A DNA stretch of 50,595 nucleotides from Rugamonas aquatica (GCF_009380215.1 NZ_WHUG01000024.1:1-50595), one strand, 5' to 3'. Shown: positions 25,231 to 34,212, counted from the first letter of the stretch. Translations and numbers: made by a program. Notes: generated by a model from the letters alone, not told the origin.

Positions 25231-25731
25231 ATGAGCGCAGACTACCCCGATACCGACGAGCAGCAGGACGACGACGCCCCGATCCAGGAGGCGCGCGTAT
25301 GGCAGGGGAACGGCTGGACCGCGCGCGTCATCAAGAACGATGACGACGAGGGCTGGGCGGTGGCGATGATCAAGGATGGCGAGCCGGAACCGGCGCTGGT
25401 CGGTCCGTGGACCATGGGCCGCGACAAGAAGAATCCCAAGCCGCTGGACGTCAACGCCTTCAATACGCTGGTCAAGACCGCCAACGAAGTGATACGCCGC
25501 CACGAGCAGCAGTTGCACGCGCAGCTGCACAAGAATGTGTTCGTCAGCACCGACGACGGCCAGATCAAGGTCAACCTGGACATCGTGCCGGACGAGGACG
25601 ACGCCTACGCCACCCTGACCGCCTTCGACCCGTACGGCGAGGAGCTGGCCCAGGTGCGGGTCGCCCCGACCTTCAAGCTGAGCGTGACCAGCGCCTCGGC
25701 CTGGATAGACAGTGGCTATCGAAAACCATAG
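25231..25731 (+). CDS. Conserved hypothetical acidic protein
   Basis: A 166-residue soluble protein. An acidic start (DYPDTDEQQDDDAP) precedes a beta-rich middle: ARVWQGNGWTARVIKNDDDE, GWAVAMIKDGEPEPALVGPW. Then comes a helix with FNTLVKTANEVIRRHEQQL and a final domain with VFVSTDDGQIKVNLDIVPDED and LAQVRVAPTFKLSVTSA. There is no signal peptide, so it is cytoplasmic. I do not recognise a named domain; the conserved-looking Trp/Gly strands suggest a small folded protein. The ATG at 25231 has no clear ribosome binding site. Confidence 0.7.
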   Translation: MSADYPDTDEQQDDDAPIQEARVWQGNGWTARVIKNDDDEGWAVAMIKDGEPEPALVGPWTMGRDKKNPKPLDVNAFNTLVKTANEVIRRHEQQLHAQLHKNVFVSTDDGQIKVNLDIVPDEDDAYATLTAFDPYGEELAQVRVAPTFKLSVTSASAWIDSGYRKP

Positions 25732-25782
25732 TTTCTTGCGACATTTGTTCTTTACTGGAATTAAGATTTCATTAAGTAAAGG

Positions 25783-25797
25783 TGTAAGCGAATGTAA
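25783..25797 (+). promoter_or_regulatory. TGTAAGCGAATGTAA motif, shared with 45178 and 46057
   Basis: Two GTAA elements ten bases apart, preceded by a further GTAAA eight bases upstream, form a direct-repeat site 74 bases before a PEP-CTERM gene. The same 15-base word with one difference (G for A) stands before both Lys/Ala-rich cassettes. Direct GTAA repeats one helical turn apart suit an OmpR/CpxR-type response regulator; the identity of the protein is inference. Confidence 0.4.
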
Positions 25798-25870
25798 CTT
25801 TCAATTGTGCGGGGCCTGTTAAAATTGACGAGGCTGCTACATTTTGATCTCTTTTTTTTAGGAGATCCTT

Positions 25871-26419
25871 ATGACTAAACTCAAAGCCTTGGCTGGTGCT
25901 TTCGTGCTAGGCAGTGCCGCCTTTCTGTCGCAAAGCGCCATGGCTGCCGACATCAGCAATCCGTCCGCCGCGCTCGATCTGAGCTCCGGTTCCGATTTCT
26001 TCGGCCACTTCATCACCGGCAATAACGCCGGCAACACCTTCTCCGACCGTTACACCTTTACCCTGACCGGCAACAGCATCCTGACCTCGGATCTGTCTTC
26101 GTTCTCGGGTAACGCCAAGAACGGCCTGGACATCACCAGCCTGGGCCTGTTCAACGCGGACGGCCTGGTGCTCAAGGGCACCCAGGTATCGACCGGCGAC
26201 ATCGACGTCTGGACCCTGGCCACGGCCCCTCTGGCCGCAGGCAGCTACTTCCTGCAGATCAGCGGTACCGTGATGTCGAAGGCTGCCGGCGTGTACTCGG
26301 CCGGCGCCACCGTGTCGGCCGTGCCGGAACCGGCGACCTACGGCATGATGCTGGGCGGCCTGGCGCTGGTCGGCGCCGTCGCCGCACGTCGCAAGGCTAA
26401 GCAAGACGACGCAGCGTAA
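25871..26419 (+). CDS. PEP-CTERM protein of the FxDxF type
   Basis: A 182-residue exported protein: a signal peptide (KALAGAFVLGSAAFLSQSA, cut after AMA), then a beta-rich domain with DFFGHFITGNNAGNTFSDRY and TFTLTGNSIL, matching the FxDxF pattern (FSDRYTF). The tag is VPEPATYGMMLGGLALVGAV followed by ARRKAK and an acidic end DDAA. It should be processed by an exosortase and delivered outside the cell. It has a strong GGAG ribosome binding site, an AT-rich leader with the TGTAAGCGAATGTAA motif, and its own terminator, so it is a single-gene transcription unit. Confidence 0.9.
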   Translation: MTKLKALAGAFVLGSAAFLSQSAMAADISNPSAALDLSSGSDFFGHFITGNNAGNTFSDRYTFTLTGNSILTSDLSSFSGNAKNGLDITSLGLFNADGLVLKGTQVSTGDIDVWTLATAPLAAGSYFLQISGTVMSKAAGVYSAGATVSAVPEPATYGMMLGGLALVGAVAARRKAKQDDAA

Positions 26420-26440
26420 GCGTCTTCCCGCTTGACCGTG

Positions 26441-26475
26441 ACAGCCAGGCCGCTTCCGCGGCCTGGCTGTTTTTG
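26441..26475 (+). terminator. Rho-independent terminator after the FxDxF PEP-CTERM gene
   Basis: CAGCCAGGCCGC (26442-26453) pairs exactly with GCGGCCTGGCTG (26458-26469) around a TTCC loop, followed by five T. It is a textbook terminator 22 bases after the stop. Confidence 0.92.
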
Positions 26476-26544
26476 TTTCTGTGGCCGGGCCGGGCGGGAC
26501 CTGCTAGTATTTCCTATGCGCATTACCTCACTATAGGAAAATCG

Positions 26545-28488
26545 ATGGAAAGTCGCCTCACCCGCCTGGAAGCCGTTCAAACGATGTTGCTCGAAATCGG
26601 GCAGAAGTCGAGCAGCTGCACCGATATCAGCGAGTTCCTGCAGGCCGTGCACGCGGCGCTGGGGCGCATCATGTACGCGGCCAACTTCTTCGTGGCCTTG
26701 AGCGACCGCGACGGTCCTGTCAACCAGGTGCGCTTCGTGTATTTCGTCGACGAGGTCGACGATCCGCCCAGCCGCGACGAATTGTTCGAGCTGGTCGAGG
26801 GCGAGTCGCCGACCGCCACCGTGATCGCCAGCCGCGAGCGCATGGTGATGACGGCGGCCGAGCACCAGTCGCGGCGCGAAGCCAACGCCGGCTTCGGCAT
26901 CGGCACCATCGCCGAACACTGGATGGGCTGCCCGCTGCTGGACCAGAACCACCAGGCGCTGGGCGCCATCGTCATCCAGAGCTACGACAAGCAGCACACC
27001 TTCAACGAGGAAGACCAGGCGCTGTTCGGGCTGATCGCCAACCATGTGTCGAGCGCGCTGCAGCACCTGCAGAGCATGGACCGGCTGGAGCGCGCGGTGC
27101 AGGAGCGCACTGCCCAGCTGTCGCACGAGGTGGCCGAGCGCCGCCGCGCCGAGAACATCCAGCGCGCGCTGTACGAGCTGGCCAATCTGTCGGCCACGGC
27201 CACCGGCGGCAGCCGCCTGAACCAGCGGCTGCACCAGATCATCAGCGAGCTGGTGCCGGCGCAGAATTTCCTGATGGCGCTGTACCACCCGGACACCAAG
27301 GAAATCAGCATCCCGTATTTTGTCGACGAGAAGGACGAGCAGGCGCCGGTCAAGCGCTTCGACTTCGGCCTCGGCATGTCGTCGTACGTATTGCAGCGCA
27401 AGCAGGCCATGCTGCTGGACCGCGCCGGCTACACCGCGCTGGTCGACAGCGGCGAGATGGAGCACCCGCTGGGCAATGTCGACATCTCCAGCTGGATGGG
27501 GGCGCCGATGCTGCTGGGCGATGTGGCGTATGGCGTCATCATCGTGCAGAGCTATGACGACTCGGTGGTCTACACCCAGGCCGACCTCGACATCCTGGCC
27601 TTCATGGCCAGCCATGTGGCGGTGGCGATCGCGCGCATGCAGGCCGACCGCGAAATCCGCCGCGCCAAGGAAACGCTGGAAGAGCAGAACGCCGCGCTGG
27701 AAAACGCGCTGACCTCGCTCAAGGATGCGCAGGGCGAGCTGGTGCGGCAAGAGAAGCTGGCCTCGCTGGGCCGGCTGGTGGCCGGCGTGGCGCACGAGAT
27801 CAACACGCCGCTGGGCATTTGCGTGACGGCCACCAGCCATCTGGTGGAAGAGCTCAAGCTGACGCGCGAAGACCTGGCCGCCGGCACGCTGGACGAGGAC
27901 GGCTTGAACCAGTTCTTCGACATCATCGACCAGTCGCTGCGCATCATGACCACCAACACGCAGCGCGCGGCGGCGCTGGTGCGCAGCTTCAAGCAGGTGG
28001 CGGTGGACCAGTCGTCCGACGATATCCGCAGCTTCAACCTGCGCAAATACCTGGACGAGGTGCTGCTGTCGCTGCAGCCCAAGCTGAAGGGCAAGCCGAT
28101 CGCGGTCGAGATCGCTTGCGACGAGCACATCAACATGGCCAGCTTCCCGGGCGCGGTGTCGCAGATCGTCACCAATATGGTGGTCAACTCGCTGGTGCAC
28201 GGCTTCGAGGAGGGGCAGGCCGGCAAGATCAAGATCAGCGGCAAGGTCGACGGCGATTTCGTCGACTTCGAATACAGCGACGATGGCGCCGGCATGGACA
28301 CCAGCACCTTGGCGCAGCTGTTCGATCCTTTCTTCACCACCAAGCGCGGCTCGGGCGGCAGCGGCCTGGGCGCGCACATCCTGTACAACCTGGTGACGGG
28401 CGCGCTGGGCGGCACCATCAAGGTGGCCAGCGCGCCGGGCATGGGCCTGCACTACAAGCTGCGCTTCCCCAAGGTGAAGCGCAAGTAA
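26545..28488 (+). CDS. Soluble sensor histidine kinase with two GAF domains
   Basis: A 647-residue cytoplasmic histidine kinase. Two GAF-like domains (about 18-178 and 210-362) share the ending YGVIIVQSYDD/GAIVIQSYDK; a coiled coil (about 372-400) connects to the kinase. The H-box is SLGRLVAGVAHEINTPLG with phospho-accepting His417, the N-box QIVTNMVVNSLVHGF, then DDGAGMD, LFDPFFTTKRGSGGSGLGAH and a final LRFPK. The H-box and Cys-free GAF pair resemble the sensor kinases that in many Oxalobacteraceae work with a distant response regulator; no regulator gene is adjacent. The signal sensed is unknown. The ATG at 26545 follows AGGA; an upstream in-frame Met would place a Pro-rich, non-conserved extension before MESRLTR. 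Confidence 0.9.
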   Translation: MESRLTRLEAVQTMLLEIGQKSSSCTDISEFLQAVHAALGRIMYAANFFVALSDRDGPVNQVRFVYFVDEVDDPPSRDELFELVEGESPTATVIASRERMVMTAAEHQSRREANAGFGIGTIAEHWMGCPLLDQNHQALGAIVIQSYDKQHTFNEEDQALFGLIANHVSSALQHLQSMDRLERAVQERTAQLSHEVAERRRAENIQRALYELANLSATATGGSRLNQRLHQIISELVPAQNFLMALYHPDTKEISIPYFVDEKDEQAPVKRFDFGLGMSSYVLQRKQAMLLDRAGYTALVDSGEMEHPLGNVDISSWMGAPMLLGDVAYGVIIVQSYDDSVVYTQADLDILAFMASHVAVAIARMQADREIRRAKETLEEQNAALENALTSLKDAQGELVRQEKLASLGRLVAGVAHEINTPLGICVTATSHLVEELKLTREDLAAGTLDEDGLNQFFDIIDQSLRIMTTNTQRAAALVRSFKQVAVDQSSDDIRSFNLRKYLDEVLLSLQPKLKGKPIAVEIACDEHINMASFPGAVSQIVTNMVVNSLVHGFEEGQAGKIKISGKVDGDFVDFEYSDDGAGMDTSTLAQLFDPFFTTKRGSGGSGLGAHILYNLVTGALGGTIKVASAPGMGLHYKLRFPKVKRK

Positions 28489-28560
28489 GGCGCCGCGCTG
28501 GGCGCGCAATCAGGTGGGAGTATGTACATGGGGTAGGTGGTGCCGCTCCTTGTAGAAAAC

Positions 28561-28656
28561 CCCCTATTCCCGTCCCTGCTTTCCCCTATTTTTCCATCGA
28601 ATGAACTATCTCCGCGACTCCCGGTCTAAATTGGGGAAAGCAGAAGAAAATAGGGG
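28561..28656. promoter_or_regulatory. Large inverted repeat upstream of the RHH/RAMA-like gene
   Basis: The left arm 28561-28586 (CCCCTATTCCCG to GCTTTCCCC) and right arm 28633-28656 (GGGGAAAGCAG to AAATAGGGG) are imperfect reverse complements: 11 bases match at the inner end and about 8 at the outer end, with a few mismatches between. A further CCCCTATTTT unit at about 28583-28592 is complementary to AAAATAGGGG on the right. The right arm ends 10 bases before the ATG at 28667 and overlaps its ribosome binding site, so this could be an operator or a translation-blocking hairpin. Confidence 0.55.
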
Positions 28657-28666
28657 AGAAAATAGG

Positions 28667-29263
28667 ATGAATACCACAATGACCGTGCAGGTGCCCACCG
28701 ACACCCTGCTCCAGCTGATCGAAAAGCTGCGCCGCCGTGGCGGCTCGCAAGACATTTCGGAAGCCATGACGCAAGCGCTCAAATGCTGGCTGGAAGACTC
28801 AGCCAGATTCGCGCCCGGCGCAGATCCCGCCGGCCTGCACGGCTATCAATGGAAAACGCTGTTCCTGCCCGAAGGCACAATCCTGAAATCGTGGAGCTAT
28901 GGCGAAAACAACTACGCGCGCGTTGAGGGCGACCAGATCATCCACAACGGCCGCGCTGTGTCGCCGAACCAGTTCGCGCAATCGTTCGCGCGCTCGACGC
29001 GCAATGCGTGGCAGGATTTATTCATACGTCGCCCGGGCGACAAGACCTTCAAAATTGCGTGCAGACTGCGCGACGAACTGGCCGCCACCTCGAAGGCGCC
29101 ACCGGCGACAGCGCCCGTGCCTGCTGTCGCGTCAACAGCGTTGCCCGCTTCGGTGCTGCCACCGCCAACTGTTGCGCCACTGTGCAACAAGGACTGCGAA
29201 CCCGGCTGGGATTTGCCGGAGCGGCGAAAATTCCGCTACAGGTTGGAAGACGTTGCCTACTAG
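28667..29263 (+). CDS. RHH-like plus RAMA-like domain protein
   Basis: A 198-residue protein of unknown function. Residues about 5-42 look like a ribbon-helix-helix strand and helices (VQVPTDTLLQLIEKLRRRGG, then ISEAMTQALKCWL). Residues about 58-125 resemble a RAMA/SAND-like module: FLPEGTILKSWSYGENNYA, VEGDQIIHNGRAVSPNQFAQ, TRNAWQDLFIRRPGD. A Pro/Ala-rich linker leads to a conserved-looking end, GWDLPERRKFRYRLEDVAY. RHH proteins usually bind DNA as dimers, while RAMA domains are tied to DNA-modification readers in defence and repair systems, so a DNA-binding regulator or reader is likely but inferred. The ATG at 28667 is chosen for the GGGGAG ribosome binding site eight bases upstream. Confidence 0.6.
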   Translation: MNTTMTVQVPTDTLLQLIEKLRRRGGSQDISEAMTQALKCWLEDSARFAPGADPAGLHGYQWKTLFLPEGTILKSWSYGENNYARVEGDQIIHNGRAVSPNQFAQSFARSTRNAWQDLFIRRPGDKTFKIACRLRDELAATSKAPPATAPVPAVASTALPASVLPPPTVAPLCNKDCEPGWDLPERRKFRYRLEDVAY

Positions 29264-29273
29264 CCCATTGCGG

Positions 29274-30731
29274 CTAGCGGGCCGCCGGCTTGATGGCGGT
29301 CAGCGTCGTTTTCACCCAGGCTTTCAGCGCTGCCTCGTCGGCCATGTCGCCGTGGTAGCGGCGCGATGGCACGAAGGGCTCGCGCGTGGCCTGCGCGCCG
29401 GCGAAGATGGCTGACGGCAGGGTGATGACGCCATTGCCGCTGGGGAGCTTGTACGGGCCGATCTCGCCGTACGGCGAATAGCCTATGGTCGGCTCGCCCA
29501 GCACCACGGTGTCGGCGATGGCGCTGATCTGCTGCAGGAAATTCATGCAGGAGCTGAAGCAGCCACGGTCGATCACGGCGGCGATGCGCGGACCCGCTGG
29601 ACGCTTGCGCACCGCCGCCGCCAATGCATCGGCCTCTTGCTTCGACATGTCCTCCACGCGCGCCATCGGCTCGCCGCGTTCCTGCGCGGCCTTCATCTTG
29701 GCGATGGAATCGTCGAGCATGGGCTTGGCGGCGGCGAACTGCGGCAGGCTGGCGTAGCGCTGGAGCAGGGCGATCGCGGCCGACGAGGCGATCTGGGATT
29801 TGGTGTGGGACGAAGTGCGGCCCAGCTGCTCGCCATAGGCCTCGCCGTACAGCGCCTGCAGCGCGCGGTTGCCCCAGCTGGAGTCGCCGCCGCCATTGCC
29901 GCGCAGGTCGAACACGACCCAGCCGGCGTGCTTGTGCGCTGCCAGCTGCTGGTAGAGTTTTGCGTAGGCGTCGGCGGAAATGCCGCCATTGAAGTTCGGC
30001 ATGGCCACCCATTGCATGTCCGCCGCCAGCGGCGTCAGGCCGACTGCGCCGGCCTGGGCGGTGTAGCGTTGTTGCACTTCGCTCAGGCGGGCCTTGCCGA
30101 TGCCGTCCTCGATGGCGCGCAGCGGCAGCGCGTAGTCGCGCACGACGCCGCCGCTTAGCTGGAAGGTGCAGCGCTGCGGCGTCCAGCCCAGTCCGATGTC
30201 GAACATGGACTTGCGGGCCAGCTCGCTCGGCGTGGTCGCGTATTCGAGGCTGTGGTTGCTGAACGGGGCGACATTGCTTTTCAGGTAGGTGCCGATCCAG
30301 ACGCCGTCGCAGCTTTGCACGATGGCGCCACGCGGCGGCAGCGGTTGCGGCCAGTTCGGCTCGGACCAGATGACGCGGTAGCCGCCATCGATGTGGTCGA
30401 GCACCACGCCGGTCCACGCGAGCGTCGGCAGGCGCAGCTGGATGCCGGTGTGCGGATCGCCGAAGCCGTTGATGAAGCGCACCAGTGCACGGCGGTAGTC
30501 TTGCTCGGTTTTGGCGTTGGCAGCTTCGATCATGCCGGCGCGGCTGCCGGCTTCCAGTGGTGCGGTGACGTCGATCTGGCCGCTGACGGCGCCGGCATGG
30601 CTGCTGCGCACGGCGTCGATGGCGAACTTCATGTCGGCCTGGGCGACTTCGCTCCAGTCGGTTGCGGAGGCTGCGGAGGCCGCGAACGCCAGCGGCAGAA
30701 TGCTGAGACTAAACTTGATGTTGAAGGTCAT
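29274..30731 (-). CDS. S41-like peptidase, exported
   Basis: A 485-residue protein with a signal peptide (FSLSILPLAFAASAASA). Its core resembles S41 (C-terminal-processing/tricorn-core) peptidases: VVFDLRGNGGGDSSWGNRAL, the strand and Gly-rich turn of the family, and RIAAVIDRGCFSSCMNFLQQ around the nucleophile position. The usual nucleophile motif is altered here to a Cys-Phe-Ser-Ser-Cys run, so the Ser (or nearby Cys) as nucleophile is uncertain. FINGFGDPHTGI matches the family's Asp-Pro-His region. It should act in the periplasm. It has no obvious ribosome binding site and stands alone, about 65 bases from the SAM hydrolase gene in the same direction. Confidence 0.8.
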   Translation of the reverse strand: MTFNIKFSLSILPLAFAASAASATDWSEVAQADMKFAIDAVRSSHAGAVSGQIDVTAPLEAGSRAGMIEAANAKTEQDYRRALVRFINGFGDPHTGIQLRLPTLAWTGVVLDHIDGGYRVIWSEPNWPQPLPPRGAIVQSCDGVWIGTYLKSNVAPFSNHSLEYATTPSELARKSMFDIGLGWTPQRCTFQLSGGVVRDYALPLRAIEDGIGKARLSEVQQRYTAQAGAVGLTPLAADMQWVAMPNFNGGISADAYAKLYQQLAAHKHAGWVVFDLRGNGGGDSSWGNRALQALYGEAYGEQLGRTSSHTKSQIASSAAIALLQRYASLPQFAAAKPMLDDSIAKMKAAQERGEPMARVEDMSKQEADALAAAVRKRPAGPRIAAVIDRGCFSSCMNFLQQISAIADTVVLGEPTIGYSPYGEIGPYKLPSGNGVITLPSAIFAGAQATREPFVPSRRYHGDMADEAALKAWVKTTLTAIKPAAR

Positions 30732-30796
30732 GAACGGCGCCGGCGCGTAGTTGAGTTGCCAGGATAGTAACTCAACTGCGCGCCCGGCGGAATGGC

Positions 30797-31717
30797 TTAT
30801 TTCGCGCCGGCCTTGCTGATCTCCACTTCCCAGTCCACGCCGGAATCGATGTGGTGCTGCTTGGCGTAGTTGCCCTGGCTGACGGCGACCGCCACGTCCA
30901 GCAGGCTGTTCAGGTAGACCAGCGGCTTGCCCTGCGCGACGCCGCCGAAGGTGTGCTCGAACGGCGCCACCACCTTGTCAACCTGCTTGCCCTTGTGCAG
31001 GATGCGGACCTGCACGCGGTCGTGCACGCCGATGCCCAGCTCGTCGAACAGCGCTTTCGGGATATTGGTCCAGACGTTGCCGTACTTGATGTCCAGCACG
31101 GGGATGATGCCGCGCACCACCTTGCCGTCGCGGACCGCCTTTTGGTAAGGGATCTTCACCACCGATTCGCCAGGCAGCACCGGGCCGACCTGCTCGAAGC
31201 TGATCGCACCGGACGCCAGCCGCGCGCCGACATAGGCGTAGACGTCGCGGCCGTGGAAGGTGTAGGACTCGCCGGAACCGGCCAGACGGTTGACCTTCTC
31301 GTCGATCTCGCGCAGCTCGGCCACGCCGTCGCGCTCGGCGATCAGCGTGAACAGGCCGTTGTCGGGGCCGACGAAGTAGCGGCCCTCTTTGGTCTTCAGC
31401 ACCACCGACTTGCGGGCCGTGCCCACGCCCGGATCGACCACGGCGACGAACACGCTGCCCTGCGGCCAGTAGTTGGCGGTCTGGTACAGGCGATAGGCGC
31501 CCAGCCAGATGTCGTAGTCGGGAATGTTGTGGGTCAGGTCGGAGACGTTCAGTTTCGGATCGACGCCGAAGGCCACGCCGTGCATGGCGGAGACGGCACC
31601 GTCGGAGGTGCCGAAGTCGGTCAGCAGCACCAGGGCATTGCTGGCGTGGGCTTGCGCGGCCATCAGCGTGCTCATGCAGACGGCGGCGAACAGGTGGGAG
31701 ATGCGGGTGAGCTTCAT
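30797..31717 (-). CDS. Exported SAM hydroxide adenosyltransferase (DUF62)
   Basis: A 306-residue member of the SAM-dependent chlorinase/fluorinase-like family (DUF62), which hydrolyses S-adenosylmethionine to adenosine and methionine. Key segments: LLTDFGTSDG near the start, VFVAVVDPGVGTARK, YFVGPDNGLFT, SYTFHGRDVYAYVGARLASG and VWTNIPKALFDELGI. It has a clear signal peptide (LFAAVCMSTLMAAQAHA), so it should be periplasmic, unlike the usual cytoplasmic members. It follows the TonB receptor gene, with an AAGGA ribosome binding site in the ten-base gap, so both proteins should be made together. Confidence 0.88.
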   Translation of the reverse strand: MKLTRISHLFAAVCMSTLMAAQAHASNALVLLTDFGTSDGAVSAMHGVAFGVDPKLNVSDLTHNIPDYDIWLGAYRLYQTANYWPQGSVFVAVVDPGVGTARKSVVLKTKEGRYFVGPDNGLFTLIAERDGVAELREIDEKVNRLAGSGESYTFHGRDVYAYVGARLASGAISFEQVGPVLPGESVVKIPYQKAVRDGKVVRGIIPVLDIKYGNVWTNIPKALFDELGIGVHDRVQVRILHKGKQVDKVVAPFEHTFGGVAQGKPLVYLNSLLDVAVAVSQGNYAKQHHIDSGVDWEVEISKAGAK

Positions 31718-31727
31718 GGAATCCTTC

Positions 31728-34211
31728 TTAGAATGTGTAGCGCAAGCGGCCGTAGAAATATGCGCCGTTGACGCCGATCGGGTTGATGAAGTTGTACGGC
31801 AGCGCGCCGCCGTAGGTGGCGTTGTTGGTCTGGCGCACGCGCTCCGGATAGCGGTCGAGGATGTTGTCGCCGCCGACGGCCAGCGTCAGCTGTTTCGTCA
31901 GCTTGACCTGCGCTTCCAGGTCCACCGACCACACGGCGCCGAACGATTGCGCATGGACGCCGTCGACCACCGGCGCTTCCTGGTCATACGAGAAATCCTT
32001 CAGCGCGCCGAAGCGGGTGGCGCGCGCCAGCAGGCTCCAGCGGGCGGCCTGCCAGTCGGCGGTCAGCACCAGCTTGCTGTTCGGCGAGGCGTTGCGGATG
32101 CGGAACAGGCTGGTGTCGGTCAGCAGCGTCAGCGATGGATCGATCTTGGCCAGCGCGGCCGAACCCTGGCGCACCTTGTCCAGGCGGGTCTTGTTCAGGT
32201 TGAGCGCGGCGTTCAGGTCCAGCTTGCCGCCGGCGAAGGACAGGTCGTGGTTCAGCACGGCGTCCAGGCCGGTGGTGCTGGTGTCGAGCAGGTTGGCCAG
32301 GTAGGCCACCGACTGGATGTCGCTGCGGCCGATCGAGGCCAGGTAGGCGGTGGCGGCGTCGCTTTGCAGGTCGCTGCTGCGGGTGATGCGGTCGCGGATC
32401 TTGATGCGGTAGGCGTCCAGCGTGACGCTGGTGTTGCGCTGCGGACGCCACGCCAGGCCCAGCGACAGATTGGTCGATTTCTCCGGCTTCAGCGCTTCGG
32501 CGCCGAAGCTGCGCGCCAGCGCGTCGCTGGCCGGCAGCAGCGAGGCGGTCTGCAAGCCGCTGCCGTCGCTGTTGAAGTTGAGCGTGGAGAAGCGGAAGCC
32601 GGTCTGCACCAGCGCCGGCGCGCGGAAGCTGTTGGACAGCGAGCCGCGCAGCAGGAAGGTGTCGCTGAGCTTGTAGCGCGCGGACAGCTTGCCGGTGCTG
32701 GCGCTGCCGAAATCGCTGTAGTCCGAATAGCGCGCGGCAGCGCCCAGCAGCAGGCGGCTGGTGAGGTCGCTTTCGAGGTCGGCGTACACCGAGCGGATCG
32801 AACGGCCGCCGTCGAACGCATCCTGCGGCCGCAAGCCGGGGCCGGCCTGCGCGCCCGGCGGCGCGTCGACGATGGGGCCGGCCGCGTAGGAAGCCGCGTC
32901 GCCCGGCGAGCTGCGGTAAGTCTCGTGCATGAACTCGGCGCCCAGCGCCAGGTTGACGGGGCTGCCCAGGCCCAGGTCGAGCTCGCGCGTGAGGTCGGCG
33001 TTGAGCGCGTTCTGGCGGAAGTCGAAGGTGGCCAGGTGGAAGCTGGTCGGGCTCTGCGCGCCCAGCGAGGCGTTGGCCGAGTTGCTCACGTCGTAACGGA
33101 ACAGGTTGCCGCCGTGGCGCGCGCTCAGGTCGGCGTTCCAGCCGGCTACCGCGAAACGGGCGCCGGCCACGATGCTGGTGTCGGTCATGTCGCCCTGGGT
33201 CACGGGACGGTAGCCGGACGGGTACAGCGCCGCCACGTTGGACGGATCGCCCGGATAGCGGAAGTAGGCGCTGCCATCGGACTTGCGCTGGTTGACGGTG
33301 GCGAACGAGTAGGCGTCGACGCCGTTGGCCAGCGGCAGCAGCGCGTTGTAGAACAGGTAGTGGTTGTTCTGCTGCGAGTCGCCGGACTTGAACACCACCT
33401 TGCCGTCCAGCGCCAGGTCGGCCGGGGTCGAGTTCCACGACGTCCAGCCGGCGTCGCTGAAGCCGGCGCGCTGGGTCGGCGAACGGCTGCGCGTCTCGGC
33501 GCCGAAGCGCAGGAAGCCGGCGTCGCCCAGCGGCACGCCGTAGTCGGCGTTGGCGATTTTGGTCTGGCCGTCGGTCTTGGTCTCGTTGGTGGGCTTGAAG
33601 TCGGTGTGGTTGGCGCCGTAGCTGACCGAGGCCGAGCCGCCGCTGCGCGCGCTTTTGAGCACGATGTTGATGACGCCGGCCACGGCGTCGCTGCCGTACT
33701 GGGCGCCGGCGCCGTCGCGCAGGATTTCAATGTGGTCGATGGCGCCCGGCGGGATGGCGTTGACGTCGACCGGCACCGTGCCGGCGAAGCTGCTCTCGGT
33801 GTCGAGCACGGCGCTGGTGTGGCGGCGCTTGCCGTTGATGAGCACCAGCACCTGGTCCGGCGCCAGCCCGCGCAGCTGGATGCCGCGCACCGAGTCCGAG
33901 GCGCCGCTCGATTCGATGCGCGGGAAGTTGATCGATGGCGCCAGGTTTTGCAGGGCCGCGCCCAGTTCGCCGCTGGCCGCCGCGTTCTCGACTTCGCGCT
34001 GGCCGAAGCGGTCGATCGGCACGGCGCTGTCGAACACGGTGCGGTTGCGCGCGCGCGAGCCGACCACGGTGACCTGGTCGATGGCGGCGTCGCTGGCCGG
34101 CGCCTGCTGCGCCCGCACTTCGGGCAGCGCGGCCAGCAGCAGCGCGCAGGCGAGCACGCTGCGGCGCAAAGGCAAATGGGGGAGGGCGTGCGGGGACTGG
34201 CTGCGTGGCAT
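31728..34211 (-). CDS. TonB-dependent outer-membrane receptor
   Basis: An 827-residue TonB-dependent receptor. A signal peptide (LACALLLAALPEVRA) is followed by a TonB-box-like DQVTVVGSR, the plug domain (LAPSINFPRIESS, GLAPDQVLVLINGKRRH, IEILRDGAGAQYGSDAVAGV, NIVLK) and a large barrel ending ANNATYGG-type strands and the terminal Phe of FYGRLRYTF. The plug signature resembles receptors for nucleoside, metal-chelate or other small organic ligands, but the substrate cannot be read. It is coupled to a periplasmic SAM hydrolase, suggesting an imported adenosyl or related compound, an inference only. The ribosome binding site AAGGA lies inside a 13-bp inverted repeat. Confidence 0.92.
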   Translation of the reverse strand: MPRSQSPHALPHLPLRRSVLACALLLAALPEVRAQQAPASDAAIDQVTVVGSRARNRTVFDSAVPIDRFGQREVENAAASGELGAALQNLAPSINFPRIESSGASDSVRGIQLRGLAPDQVLVLINGKRRHTSAVLDTESSFAGTVPVDVNAIPPGAIDHIEILRDGAGAQYGSDAVAGVINIVLKSARSGGSASVSYGANHTDFKPTNETKTDGQTKIANADYGVPLGDAGFLRFGAETRSRSPTQRAGFSDAGWTSWNSTPADLALDGKVVFKSGDSQQNNHYLFYNALLPLANGVDAYSFATVNQRKSDGSAYFRYPGDPSNVAALYPSGYRPVTQGDMTDTSIVAGARFAVAGWNADLSARHGGNLFRYDVSNSANASLGAQSPTSFHLATFDFRQNALNADLTRELDLGLGSPVNLALGAEFMHETYRSSPGDAASYAAGPIVDAPPGAQAGPGLRPQDAFDGGRSIRSVYADLESDLTSRLLLGAAARYSDYSDFGSASTGKLSARYKLSDTFLLRGSLSNSFRAPALVQTGFRFSTLNFNSDGSGLQTASLLPASDALARSFGAEALKPEKSTNLSLGLAWRPQRNTSVTLDAYRIKIRDRITRSSDLQSDAATAYLASIGRSDIQSVAYLANLLDTSTTGLDAVLNHDLSFAGGKLDLNAALNLNKTRLDKVRQGSAALAKIDPSLTLLTDTSLFRIRNASPNSKLVLTADWQAARWSLLARATRFGALKDFSYDQEAPVVDGVHAQSFGAVWSVDLEAQVKLTKQLTLAVGGDNILDRYPERVRQTNNATYGGALPYNFINPIGVNGAYFYGRLRYTF

Positions 34212-34212
34212 C

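Noticed and set aside
26473..26544. Longer start for the histidine kinase
   Set aside because: The upstream codons overlap the T-run of the preceding terminator and the GGAAAA ribosome binding site, so the start at 26545 is preferred.
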